Shown here piece by piece: positions 11,418 to 21,911 of a stretch of DNA of 64,000 nucleotides. A program made the position numbers and the translations under genes. The stretch lies in assembly GCA_019565575.1 (NCBI GenBank), contig CP067379.1, positions 248,001 through 312,000 on the forward strand. The letters are read 5' to 3'. The stretch comes from Flavobacterium covae. Its GTDB lineage: Bacteria; Bacteroidota; Bacteroidia; Flavobacteriales; Flavobacteriaceae. Position 1 is the stretch's first letter. Each line of letters opens with the position of its first letter. The notes below the pieces were generated by a model. It was not told the origin of the DNA, searched no databases, and saw nothing but the letters and a program-made list of their open reading frames with translations.

Positions 11418-12991
11418 AATAATAATAATCCATTTTTTTTAAAAAACTTGTACAAATGGTATGATGTAAATAACATAAAAAATATGTTTCCTACCAAAAA
11501 TCCTACAACACTAAGATCATAAGAGAAAAATCTGCTAAAAAATAATCCAAAAATTAAATTAATTACAAAAGAATACAAAATACTTTTAAGTGGTATTTGT
11601 GGTTGTCCTAATGTAAAAAAATGTAAAACATTTAGCACAGAACATGAAAAGAAAAAATATCCTAAAGAACCTATAATACAAACTTGTTTATTAATGTTAT
11701 TTAATTTAATTTCAAAAAAAGCATCATATCCGTGAGGGGAATAGAGTATAAATAATTCTATCACAAAAGCCACAAAACTTGTAATTAATAATAGCAAAAA
11801 ATTCCCCAAATAGTTATCTATAAATCCTTTTCCATAGTTTTCTATTCTATTAAGAGTTATCTCAGTCTGTAATCTATCCAGTAATTTTGCAAACCTAACA
11901 ATCCCAAATTCAAAAACACCAGCTACTAAAAGGTAGGTAAGTAACGCTATATCCATGCCTATTTCATAATCTTTTTCGAAGAATATAAAGTATAAAAAAC
12001 GTTCTTTTTCATGTACTGACCAAGCTATAATTCGATCTAAAAAAACGTATAGAAAAAACAACATTCCATAAAAAAAATATATGTAATTATTATAAATAAT
12101 AAACTCTCTTTTTATATCTTTTGTTGTGTAACTTGGATCAAAGGCATTATGTTTCTTAAAAAACCTAACTAAGTATAACCATAAAATTAAAACTACAAAA
12201 CCTAATCCTATCCAATGGGTAAAATAAATATAAAAAGGTGTAAAAACTTTTAACGCTAGAGAAAAAGCAGAACCTAGTATTATAACAACTGGAATTATAA
12301 TTCTTTCTTTAAATACATATAAAGGTGCTATCATTAATAACATAGAACCGATAAAGATGGAATATATACCACTCAATATGGCCATCTGAAATGCAAAAAT
12401 TCTAATAAATAGGACAATAAAACAAATATAGCATTCACAAAAATAGAAGTTTGAACCCCATTTTAATTAAATGGACAGTGGTTTGAAAAACCATTTTATT
12501 GTTTTTATGATTCCAGTAAAAAGAAATTTGTTTACTAATAACTGTTACAACTCCTCCTGTAAGCACCAAACTAGTTATAACTCCAATAACCACTGAAGTA
12601 GATTGTAAAATATTAAAATCTGAATATACCCACAAAGAATATCCAAAAACTATAACACAAAAGACTTGAAAAAAATGGGAAATACATAAAATATTCCTAT
12701 TAAATAGTCTTTAAAAAAATCTTTAATATCTTCTTTAGTTAATTTAATTGACAATATATCATTTTTTTCAACTTGTACTTTATCACTATATCTTTCTAAA
12801 ATTTTGCTATACACTACTTTTGAAAGATTAGCTATTGAAGGAAATCCATAATCATTTTGAACATCTATTTCTCGAATTCCAAAAGATTCTATTATTGCTT
12901 GTGTAACATTTACACTCATAGGTTTCCCTACTCGTTTTTGAACTAAAAAAACCAGTTGTTCTACTTTATCACTTTTAACTCCTTCTTCCAT
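11372..12991 (-). CDS. PelG-like polysaccharide flippase, frameshifted
   Basis: Three frames (12650-12991, 12435-12635, 11372-12385) join into about 540 residues after restoring a T near 12668, another near 12447 and a third near 12416. The C-terminal two thirds is a chain of about ten membrane helices with 'YNNYIYFFYGMLFFLYVFLDRI' type segments, matching the PelG (MOP-superfamily, Wzx-like) transporters that move Pel across the inner membrane. Unlike canonical PelG, which as I recall starts almost at once with a membrane helix, this one begins with about 95 hydrophilic residues, so it carries an extra cytoplasmic domain. Its ATG overlaps the pelF-like stop (TAATG). Confidence 0.75.
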
Positions 12992-14475
12992 TATTTCCTC
13001 ATTTCTAATAGTTCTTCATATATTTCTTCGTATTGATCAATAAATTTGTCAATTGTAAAAAACTCTTCTACTCTTTTTCTACAAGCTATCTTCATTTTTC
13101 CTCTTAAAGTATGGTCTTGTAATAATTTAATAACGGCTCTCCCTATATCTTCAGGATCTTTAGGTTTGCATAATATACCACATTCTTCATTTAAGGCTTC
13201 TGCGACCCCACCTACGTCAGTGGATACAACAGGTATACCGCAACTCATTGATTCAATGATTGTATAAGGAAACCCTTCTGAAATAGAAGTTAAAATAGAA
13301 ATATCTCCTTCACAAAATACAACCTCAGGTTTAGGATTAGGTCCTAAAAAGAAAAAATTCTCTTGAAGTCCTAATTCTTCTATTAGTTTTAAACATTTTG
13401 AAGTATATTCAGGTACTGCATCATTTTCGCCATGTATACGGTATTGCACATTGGGTAATACATCAGCTACAACTCTACAGGATCTAATCATTGTTAAAAT
13501 ATCTTTTAACTCGAAAATTCTAGCCATAGCAACCACAGTTGGAATCCCTTCAAATTCTTTTGGTTTTTCAAGAGGTTTAAAACGCAAATGATCGATTCCA
13601 TTATAAACTACTCTTAATTTACTTTCTTCTGCACCATACATCAATTCCCATTTGAAATTAAATTTATTAACAGACATAATAATATCCGACTGATGATAAG
13701 AAGCTCTAGCGGAACATTCAGACAAACGGATTAGAAAATCTTTTAAAAAGTAAGAACTATCAGATTGGCTAATAGCTAAAATTCTTTCTCTTATGTAAAC
13801 ACCATGTTCTGTTAGTAAAATAGGAGTTCCATAGAGATATTTTTGTATGATAGCAGGTAAAACTATAAAGCTAGATATCGTTAAATGAATAATATCTGTT
13901 TTTGGAAAATCAATAGAAATAGGTAATAAAAAATGATATATCCAACGCATTGCATAGGTTAAATCTAAAAGAGAAATTTCTTTTATACCATAATATTCTG
14001 TATAAGTGATAATCTCTTTTTTAAATACATTCCATATACTTTCATCTTTAAATACAAGTTTGTAATCATTTTCTTGAAAAAAATACCACATTCCGATAAA
14101 AACTTCTATTAATTCATCTGCATCAATATGTTCTGAATAAATACATTTTAAAAGTCTTTTAAAAAGGGGGAATAAACTTTGTTTCAAGGTCTTCTATAAA
14201 AAGAAACTCTTTTTTATAATAAAATCATAATATGTATCATCAAACCTAATAACTTCTTTAGGTTCTAATGCGTACCAAATAGGCACTTGAACAACGCCTA
14301 AAACTGATTCATTAAGCACATATTTAGGTTTAGTTTCGTAGAAGGCATTTACAGAATAAATCTTAAAATTAAATTTATTGATTTTATTACATAATATATG
14401 CGCCCAAGTTGACACACCTCCACCATGAAAGGGATAAGTTCCCTCTAAAGCCATAAGGATACTTGATTTGGACAT
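12991..14475 (-). CDS. PelF-like family 4 glycosyltransferase, frameshifted
   Basis: Two frames (14194-14475 and 12991-14187) join into about 494 residues after restoring one A near 14213 and removing one C near 14167. The N-terminus 'LEGTYPFHGGGVSTWAH' and the middle motif 'TEHGVYIRER' are hallmarks of PelF, the cytoplasmic GT4 enzyme that polymerises Pel from UDP-activated N-acetylhexosamine. The C-terminal domain shows the GT4 donor-site pattern 'SISEGFPYTIIESMSCGIPVVSTDVGG'-like (E-x7-E type, split here by description only). It is the first gene of the Pel-like set, 24 bp after the FAD oxidoreductase, and overlaps the pelG-like start by one base. Confidence 0.85.
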
Positions 14476-14499
14476 AAAAAAGTTTAGTTTGTTTTCAGG

Positions 14500-15555
14500 C
14501 TATGAAAGTAATTTTTTTTTATGAAATCTTTCTGTAGAAATATTTCTATCTAACTCTATTCCTTTTTCAAGAAAATTAAATAAATTATGTGCTAGCCAAG
14601 GCCCTAACATAACACCTCTAGTACCTAATCCGTTTAATATATGTAATTTTTTATAAATACAATGGGTTCCTAACAAAGGTCTTCTATCCTTCACTGTAGG
14701 TCGAACACCCGCAAAATGTTCAACTATTTCAAAATCACAATCAATTAATTCTTTCAAATTTTCAATTAGTTCTTGTTTTGCGTCTTCTGTAGGAGTATCT
14801 GTTTTATCTTTCCAATTATAAGTAGCTCCTACCTTAAACAATTCATTCCCTATAGGTAAAATAAAAATGCTTGATTTTAAAACTACATCTAACTTTAGAT
14901 TTGGAGCTTTAATTATTAGTAATTCTCCTTTAGTCCCATCTAAAGGGAGATTATTAAAATAAGGATTATTAATTAAACCATATCCCTCAGCAAAAATTAT
15001 ATTTTTATAAGAAATTCCTTTATAAATAACATATTCTTCTAAAATTTCAAGAGTATCATACTCAAATCGCTCATTAATAAAAGCATTTTCTTTTTTCAAA
15101 TAATTTATGTAAGTGTCTATTAAAAGAGAAATTTCTACATAACCTGTATACAGCACTTCTCCAAAACCAAAGTCAGAAGTAATTTCTTCATATTCTTTAT
15201 GAATAATTTTTGGAGAAAGAAAATAAGATAAATTAGGTTTATCACAAGCTTGAAACCAGTTATTTTGCTCCTCTATTGAAGCAAATTTTCTAAAAATTGG
15301 GATTGGAAAAACAAAATTTGTCTTTAGTTTAATTTCAAGAGTTTTTAAAAAAGGTAAACTAAAATCTATTTGTTCTTTTGCTTTCCAAACTTCGCTAAAT
15401 CTTTTTAGGATAACAGGATTATAAAGTCCTCCTGCAATTCTAGAAGAATTGGTAGAAAAATCATCTAAAACTCGCACTGACTTTCCATTATTTCTTACTA
15501 TTTCAGCAAAACTAATACCCGCTATACCAGAACCAACAATTAAATAATCAATCAT
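14500..15555 (-). CDS. FAD-dependent oxidoreductase (DAO family)
   Basis: A 351-residue protein with an N-terminal FAD-binding Rossmann motif 'VGSGIAGISFAE' and the C-terminal DAO-family pattern 'LNGLGTRGVMLGP'. 'SRIAGGLYNPVILKR' at residues 38-52 is characteristic of the MnmC/glycine-oxidase-like branch. The substrate is not identifiable. It lies downstream of gldN and just upstream of the Pel-like genes on the same strand; I believe a gene of this family commonly follows gldN in flavobacteria, so it is probably a resident gene and not part of the polysaccharide pathway. Confidence 0.8.
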   Translation of the reverse strand: MIDYLIVGSGIAGISFAEIVRNNGKSVRVLDDFSTNSSRIAGGLYNPVILKRFSEVWKAKEQIDFSLPFLKTLEIKLKTNFVFPIPIFRKFASIEEQNNWFQACDKPNLSYFLSPKIIHKEYEEITSDFGFGEVLYTGYVEISLLIDTYINYLKKENAFINERFEYDTLEILEEYVIYKGISYKNIIFAEGYGLINNPYFNNLPLDGTKGELLIIKAPNLKLDVVLKSSIFILPIGNELFKVGATYNWKDKTDTPTEDAKQELIENLKELIDCDFEIVEHFAGVRPTVKDRRPLLGTHCIYKKLHILNGLGTRGVMLGPWLAHNLFNFLEKGIELDRNISTERFHKKKLLS

Positions 15556-15559
15556 GGCA

Positions 15560-15567
15560 CAAAGATA
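15560..15567 (-). promoter_or_regulatory. -7 box very close to the FAD oxidoreductase start
   Basis: On the minus strand TATCTTTG is followed by only four bases (TGCC) before the ATG at 15555. Transcription would begin at or inside the start codon, so the message is either leaderless or starts at a later codon. If it is the promoter for this gene, it may also drive the Pel-like genes behind it. Confidence 0.5.
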
Positions 15568-15883
15568 AAAAAACTCTTTTTCTAAAAATAAGTTTTATTC
15601 ATTTATATATGTTATAACAGTATAGATTATTATTTTTTAATAAAAAAATAAATTTAACATATTTTTAAACAAAAAACTAAAGAAAGCGCTCTTATGCAGG
15701 AATGAAAATAATTATCTAAACTCAGATTTTATGATGAAGATGAGAAAGACAGAGAAGTAAAACACAAGGATTCTTTTTAGTAGTTGTAGTTTTACTTTAT
15801 CGAATACAAAAAATGAAGTATTCTTTAAATTTAAAATCATTTTTATCTGTATTGAATTTTCAATTCGTAATTTAGTTTAAAAT
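15568..15883. other. Intergenic spacer, no gene seen
   Basis: About 315 bases between the FAD oxidoreductase promoter and the gldN terminator. All frames are closed on both strands beyond short stretches, and no RNA gene or clear repeat was recognised. Confidence 0.5.
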
Positions 15884-15927
15884 ATAAAAAAACTCCTACC
15901 TTCTTATTTAAGGCAGGAGTTTTTTTA
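15884..15927 (-). terminator. Terminator of the gldKLMN operon
   Basis: Arms AACTCCTACCTT and AAGGCAGGAGTT (12 bp with one G-T wobble) around a 7-base loop, flanked by A and T runs. It sits 22 bases after the gldN stop. Confidence 0.8.
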
Positions 15928-15948
15928 TGTAATTGGAGAAATTTATAA

Positions 15949-16945
15949 TTAATAAGTCCACATATCTTGTTCGAAGTCACGGATTTTATCTCTTACTCTT
16001 TGAGCTTCTATTAATTGCATTAAAGAATTATCTTTCATATACTTAGATATATCACGATCATTATAAATATTTTCTTCTTTATAAATAACTGAATTAAATC
16101 TTCTTGAATTTAATAAGTGATCAAATGATATTGGCATAGAGGTATTCTTTTCATTAAAAGCTTTCGCATCATGTAGGATTTCCCTTGCATCTGGATAGAA
16201 TACCCAGAATAAATCAATATAATCTTTTTCTTCTTCTGATTTACCAATGGTGTAAACATCTGGAATAACAGGACAAATTCCTAAAATACGATAACGCAAA
16301 TCGGATTGTCTTTTATCAAAATACCACAATCCAACTATTCTATAATCAGAAACATCAATAGAAGCTAGATCTGTTTTATTGATATATTCAGGAGAAATGA
16401 ACTTTGAAGCTGGGATTACTTTTGTTTCAACACCAACTTTTTTACGTTTTTTTCCTGTTCCTTCATATACAGGTACTTCTACAGTTCTACTTCTATAGGC
16501 ATTGATATCTGAATTCATTTCTTCTCTACCTGCATCAGTAGTATCAATCTTAGTGAGCGATGCACTAATGTCTTTTAATGTTTTCTTTTCTCTAAAATAA
16601 CTATCACCGTACACTTCCAGTAATCTTACCTGATTTTATACCCTTTACTAATACATCGTAAAGAGATCGACGATCAGAACCTATACTGATTGTATCAATT
16701 GGATAGTATAAAGAAAAATTAATACGCTCATCTAAGTCAATTATCTCCCATACTTTCTTAGACATCAAGATATCTCTATCATCTACATAACCATAGTCTA
16801 AGGCCTTGTCATTATCCTTAGTTTGTTGAGCTGCAGATTTCAAACCTATTTGTTGAGGTTTTTTTGCATTCAACAAATTTGACTGAGCGAAAGTTGATAT
16901 ACTTCCACTAACAAAAAATGCTAATACTAAATTTCTCCAATTCAT
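15949..16945 (-). CDS. gldN: Gliding motility / type IX secretion protein GldN, frameshifted
   Basis: Frames 16604-16945 and 15949-16614 join at the heptamer CTTCCAG (16614-16620) when one base is removed, reading 'KITEVYGDSYFREK', and give about 331 residues. It has a signal peptide (cut after 'FAQS') and the conserved GldN core with 'IVGLWYFDKRQSDLRYRILGI' split around residues 200-220 and 'FWVFYPDAREIL'. GldN is a periplasmic partner of GldK that forms a ring under the outer membrane in the type IX secretion machine. It is last in gldK-L-M-N, 48 bp after gldM. Confidence 0.9.
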
Positions 16946-16993
16946 ACTTTTCTATTTGAGGCGTTTAAAAATTAAACGAAATTTATGTAATTA

Positions 16994-18524
16994 TTATTGT
17001 ACTTCGTAGGTACAAGATGATACTCGTTTAGCAACTTGATCTATACCTGAGAAAGATGCTTTAATCTCAGAAATTACTACCACGTCACCTCTTTGTGCTT
17101 TTTGAATAGCTCCTTTTGCTCTAGCATCCATTTTATTACCAGTAACTACTATGGTTGGTTGGCCTGGAACTTTTACATTAAACTGTGTAACACGTACATC
17201 TACTGGAAAGTCAAAATCTTCCATTTCTGCAGTTACTGTACACACTTCTAAGTTAGACTTAGATCCTTTTGCAGAAACTTCTCCACGAACTTTTCCTGTA
17301 GGCGCAGGTAACCCTTTTATACAGGAATTCTTTTTTATCAGAAACAACTTTGCCATCAGGTAATTTTGCACTTACATTAATCATTAATGATGCACCTGGA
17401 CCTGGTTTTAATATATATTTACCATTTCCTGTTTTAGTCATACCTGGAGCTGATGCGTTTACACTATTATCAGCTACACCTGCAAAAGAGATTGAAATTG
17501 GATTAGGTACACCACGGTACACTACATTCATTTTGTCTGCAGATATTGTAGCGGAATTTGGGCGAGGTACTACTACATAAGAGCCTGCAAATTTTAATGG
17601 AATTGTTTTACCGTCTTCTAAGAATGTAAATTGTCCATTAATGTTTTGTTCTCCTACTCCACCTGCAGTGGTTGAAATAACAGCTTGTCCATTTTCTAAA
17701 CGTCCAGGACCTTGGAATGATGTTGGTTTTGTATTTTCGTCATAACGACCTAATACTACTTTCCCTTTTACTTGTTCTCCTTGAAAATAAGCATTTTTTT
17801 CTAATACTACGATTGCTTGATAGTTGCTATAAGATGCTGCTTGTACGGCTGCTTTACCTAGTGCTGCACTAATTACATCAGATTCAGCTTTTTTAGCATC
17901 GTTTTGCCAAGCTGACAACTTAGCTAAGGATGCAATTGAAGGGAATCCTTTGAAATGATAGTTTAAAAATTTATCTTTTGATCCATCTGTTTTTACAACA
18001 TCTTTAGTATCAAATTTGTTTAAAACTTCATTTAAGATATGCGCGTATTTCTTTTCAGATCCTAATGCGCTTTTTAATTCTGATTTATATGTTTCTATGG
18101 CATCTAATACGGCTTTTCCTTTAGCTGTATAATTTTCTCCTTGAAACCATGTTTCATCTAATTTATCACCTTTATCCATAGATTCATAAGGCAGCTTCCC
18201 ATTTTCTAACTCAATATCTTTTGTTAGATCTGCTTTTATTCCATCTACGAAAGAATAAAACTTATTTGAGGCAGCTTCTACTTTATGAGCTGTTGCTGCT
18301 GCCATAGCAAATTCTCCTTTAGCTTCAGCTGCTTTCTGATCAAGAGAAGCTAACATTTGCTCATTAGTAGACTTTGCTGATTGATTAGATCCTTCAAATC
18401 TTTCATTCATTAAACCAAATGCTGAAAGGACCTCTTTTGACATATTCATTGCCAACATAGCGACGAAAACCAAATACATAAGGTTCACCATCTTCTGTCT
18501 AGGACTTAAATTACCTCCTGCCAT
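16994..18524 (-). CDS. gldM: Gliding motility / type IX secretion protein GldM, frameshifted
   Basis: About 509 residues after removing one base near 17322 (CAGGAATTC), which joins frames 17259-18524 and 16994-17371 as 'KKEFRIKGLPAPTGKVRG'. The N-terminus 'MAGGNLSPRQKMVNLMYLVFVAMLAMNMS' contains the single inner-membrane helix, followed by a large periplasmic region with four domains. With GldL it forms the proton-driven rotary motor of gliding and type IX secretion. The error site is close in kind to the CTGGAAG breaks elsewhere: a base inserted before GGA. Confidence 0.92.
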
Positions 18525-18573
18525 TCTTTTAGAATTTTTTTAGTTATTAAATTTATTTAAAAAGACAAGAAGA

Positions 18574-19209
18574 TTATCCTCTATTACTCATAGCTGACAA
18601 CATACCTCCATAAACACTGTTTAATGTTGCAATATTAGTCGTCATAGATTGCATTTGTTCTTTTAATTTAGCTGCATTTTCTGCAATTTCTTGATTTGCT
18701 TCTGCATTACGTGAAGCACTTTCTAACTGCGACTTGTATAAATTATTTAAAGATGCCATATTATTAGCTGCAGCTAACATTTCATCTGCATATTTCTTTT
18801 GTCCTGCAATAGCATCTACAGTCGGTGCCATATTTTTAGCTGCTCCTTCAAAATTTTTAATACTATTCCCTAAGCTAGCCATTAATTCACCATCAATTTT
18901 TGCTTCTTTTAACATAGCATCTAATTTCTGAGATAGTATTCCTTGCGCTTCAACTGGTTCTTCTTTTCTAGCTTTTTTAGCAGTTGGTTGTCCTCCTGCT
19001 AATTCAGGATAAACTAGAGTCCAATCTAACTCCTGAGCTGGAGTTTCGAAAGCAGATAAACCGAAAATTAAAGCTTCTGTACCTAAACCAGCGATAAGCA
19101 TAGCACTTGCTCCTGGCCAGTGCATTAATTTAAATAAAGCTCCAACGATTACTACTGCCGCACCAAACCCGTATGCGAAGTTCATTACTCTAGGTGATAA
19201 AATTGCCAT
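18574..19209 (-). CDS. gldL: Gliding motility / type IX secretion protein GldL
   Basis: Intact, 211 residues. Two membrane helices at the N-terminus (about residues 8-28 and 33-52, 'FGAAVVIVGALFKLMHWPGA'), where the conserved glutamate of the second helix (in 'GLGTEALIFGLSAFE') is the proton-path residue known from the family. The rest is a cytoplasmic alpha-helical coil. It forms the pentameric stator ring around GldM. 49 bp separate it from gldM and 62 bp from gldK. Confidence 0.95.
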   Translation of the reverse strand: MAILSPRVMNFAYGFGAAVVIVGALFKLMHWPGASAMLIAGLGTEALIFGLSAFETPAQELDWTLVYPELAGGQPTAKKARKEEPVEAQGILSQKLDAMLKEAKIDGELMASLGNSIKNFEGAAKNMAPTVDAIAGQKKYADEMLAAANNMASLNNLYKSQLESASRNAEANQEIAENAAKLKEQMQSMTTNIATLNSVYGGMLSAMSNRG

Positions 19210-19271
19210 AATAATAAATTTTTAGTTAAGTTAATAATTATGATTTGTTTAAAATATATATTTAAAAAATC

Positions 19272-20657
19272 TTATTTTGATACATTACCCGTTGTTTCTG
19301 TCCCCATATAATCTTGAATAGTACGGAACCCAATATAACTTCTAGCAGAATCTGCATATTCAAAATCACGAGTACTAACTTGCAAGAAATATGCTACGTC
19401 TTTCCAAGAACCACCACGTGTTACTTTACGCATATTTTTTTGGTCTGAAACATTTGGATTCATTGTTGACAAGAATTCATAAGCTGTTGGATCATAAGAA
19501 GAATCTGTCCACTCTGCTACATTACCTGCCATATTATACAGACCATAATCATTTGGTTCATAAGCGTCTACTTCTACTGTGTATAGTGCTTGATCTGCTG
19601 CATAATCTCCGCGAGAAGGTTTAAAATTAGCTAAATAGCAACCTCTATCATTTTTTGCATAAGGTCCTCCCCAAGGATATGTTCCTGATTCTAGACCTCC
19701 TCTTGCTGCATATTCCCACTCAGCTTCTGTTGGTAAACGATAAGCGTTTACGTTATCTTTATGAGATCTTTTTCTAGCTCCATTATGATACAATGTTCTC
19801 CACGCACAGAAAGCTTTTGCTTGTTTCCAAGAAACACCTACTACAGGATAATCTCCGTAAGCTTGATGCCAGAAATAATCATTGTGCATTGGTTCGTTGT
19901 AAGAATAAGCAAAATCCTTAATCCAAACTGTTGTATCTGGATAAACAGTAACTTCTTCTTGTTTGATAAATTCCTTACGTTTCCCTACTTTAGCTTTAGC
20001 AGCTGCTTGAATATCCATCCAAGTGTATTTAAACTTTAATTTTTCAGAGCGCAAAGTTCTCAATCCGTTGTACGCTTCTGCCGCAGGGATATACATAGAG
20101 TCCATTACTTCTGTATAATAAGCATCAGGATACTCACTTGTTTTCCATTTAATTGGAACTTTTTTGTTTAATTTTCTCCCTGAATATGGATCATCTCCTG
20201 TACCAATACTGTAATAATTATCATACATATACTTGTCATAAACTGACATTTTAGTTGTATCGGCATCTAAGAAAGCATAATCTGCTATGCTACCACCTTT
20301 TGAGGATTTTTTTGCGTCATTTTTTTGACCTAACTCATCAGCCGCTATTGCTAACTTTGTTCTAACAATAGAATCTCTCACCCAATGCACGAACTGACGA
20401 TACTCACTGTTTGATATTTCAGTCTCATCCATATAAAATGAACGTACTGTCACTGTTTTAGTTGGTGCATCTTGAACATTAGCTAAATCATCATCTGATT
20501 TACCCATGATAAAAGAACCTCCAGGAACCAATGTCATTCCATAGGGCTTTTCAGGATGCCAAGCTTTTCCCTTAACACCAACAAGCTGGCCATTGTCTTT
20601 TGAACCGCAGCTGTATAAAAACATAACAAGTACTGCTGATAAAATGAACTTCTTCAT
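19272..20657 (-). CDS. gldK: Gliding motility / type IX secretion lipoprotein GldK
   Basis: 461 residues from the ATG at 20657, chosen because it gives a proper lipoprotein signal 'VLVMFLYSC'; a longer frame starts at 20684. The body is a formylglycine-generating-enzyme (FGE/SUMF1) fold with 'MVPGGSFIMGKS'-like start, 'RLPTEAEWEYAARGG' and the C-terminal 'VTRGGSWKD...YIGFR' pattern. GldK has lost enzymatic function in the family and forms the periplasmic ring with GldN beneath the outer membrane. First gene of the gld operon. Confidence 0.93.
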   Translation of the reverse strand: MKKFILSAVLVMFLYSCGSKDNGQLVGVKGKAWHPEKPYGMTLVPGGSFIMGKSDDDLANVQDAPTKTVTVRSFYMDETEISNSEYRQFVHWVRDSIVRTKLAIAADELGQKNDAKKSSKGGSIADYAFLDADTTKMSVYDKYMYDNYYSIGTGDDPYSGRKLNKKVPIKWKTSEYPDAYYTEVMDSMYIPAAEAYNGLRTLRSEKLKFKYTWMDIQAAAKAKVGKRKEFIKQEEVTVYPDTTVWIKDFAYSYNEPMHNDYFWHQAYGDYPVVGVSWKQAKAFCAWRTLYHNGARKRSHKDNVNAYRLPTEAEWEYAARGGLESGTYPWGGPYAKNDRGCYLANFKPSRGDYAADQALYTVEVDAYEPNDYGLYNMAGNVAEWTDSSYDPTAYEFLSTMNPNVSDQKNMRKVTRGGSWKDVAYFLQVSTRDFEYADSARSYIGFRTIQDYMGTETTGNVSK

Positions 20658-20763
20658 ATAAATTTGGGTTATGTATGTATTCACTTTTACTTTAAGAATG
20701 TAAACCTATTTATTTATTTCCTAATTACCAAAAAAACGTTAAAAAAACTTACAAAAAAAAATT

Positions 20764-21909
20764 CTACAACAAATTTTTACGTTGTGCTTTCCACCATCTT
20801 TCGGGCACTATACCTTCACAGGCATCTAAATAATCATCATAGGTACAAGGTAGTAACGTATTTTTTTTTAGTTTATTATAAGAATTTGACAAAAAAGGTA
20901 TTTCTATCCACCAACGTCCTGTTTTATCGCTCTTATAGAAAATAAGTTCTTCTTCTAAAGGAACTATATATTTTATAAAATTGCTTTTGGTTCCAAAAGG
21001 ATACTCGTTAGAGCGATAATGATATCCTTCTATGAAATACCAAATTACTTGGGCTATTAAAACGGATTCAGAAGCAGTGTATTTATGATTAAAAATCCCA
21101 AAAGTAGTTACCTTATCACTAAGCCCTGCATATCTTGAAAAAGCGCAAATTTCCTTTCCTGAAAATCCATTAGGCATAAAATCTACAAAGTTTCCCGAAT
21201 TAGAGGACATAACAGATTTCATATCTATAGAAACTAAATCTGCATCTCTTAAAACAGGTTCCGTAATAGTAGGATCATGAGCTACTTCTCCTAGTCGATA
21301 GGAATCAAAATATAATTTTTCTATCAAATCAATTTCTTCTTGTGAATTAAAATAGGTTTGATAACCAATATTACTGTAATTGAATAGATTATTAGGCTCA
21401 TCAACAATCATTTTGGTCAGGTAAGAATCTGCTAAAAGACCATTATCTCTAGCAAAATCAAACTGACTATCAATTGTTACAACATTAACCATTTGTTCTA
21501 AACGGTCATAACCTCTATAGATAGCATACGTTAAATCTTGAGATCCTCCTATGACTATTGGGATAATATTATTCTTTACCAATTGTTCTACTATTCCTTT
21601 TAGCACAAAATAGGTGTCTTCTAATTCTGCTCCTCCTATTATATCTCCTAGATCTACAATATTCACATTCCAATTCCCTGGATACAAAGAATATAGGGAT
21701 TTTCTTATTAAAGACAAATCAAGGTTTGTATTATTTTTCCCTCCTCCTCTTTCTTCTAACACTCCTACGATAGCAATTGATACATTTCTTAAATCGGGAA
21801 ATTCCTCATGTGTATTAAATTGGATTTTTCTTCCTAAAGAGGCTTCTGGAAAATTATAAACATCAATTAAAAAATCAACATCTAAGGGTTTTAAAAAATC
21901 AAACACCAT
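20764..21909 (-). CDS. Arginase-fold protein with degenerate metal site
   Basis: 381 residues with the ureohydrolase (arginase/agmatinase/formimidoylglutamase) fold. The places where manganese ligands belong are altered: 'GGSQDLTYA' where GGxH is expected, 'TIDSQFD' where DAHxD is expected, and 'SIDMKSV' where SxDxDxxDP is expected. It is therefore unlikely to be an active arginase. Databases usually call such flavobacterial proteins formimidoylglutamase. It lies between topA (2 bp upstream on the same strand) and gldK, and so may be co-transcribed with topA. Role unknown. Confidence 0.75.
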   Translation of the reverse strand: MVFDFLKPLDVDFLIDVYNFPEASLGRKIQFNTHEEFPDLRNVSIAIVGVLEERGGGKNNTNLDLSLIRKSLYSLYPGNWNVNIVDLGDIIGGAELEDTYFVLKGIVEQLVKNNIIPIVIGGSQDLTYAIYRGYDRLEQMVNVVTIDSQFDFARDNGLLADSYLTKMIVDEPNNLFNYSNIGYQTYFNSQEEIDLIEKLYFDSYRLGEVAHDPTITEPVLRDADLVSIDMKSVMSSNSGNFVDFMPNGFSGKEICAFSRYAGLSDKVTTFGIFNHKYTASESVLIAQVIWYFIEGYHYRSNEYPFGTKSNFIKYIVPLEEELIFYKSDKTGRWWIEIPFLSNSYNKLKKNTLLPCTYDDYLDACEGIVPERWWKAQRKNLL

Positions 21910-21911
21910 TA

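Noticed and set aside
14500..15555. FAD oxidoreductase as a dedicated Pel enzyme
   Set aside because: It has DAO-family features without link to nucleotide sugars, and I believe its position after gldN is shared with flavobacteria that lack Pel-like genes.
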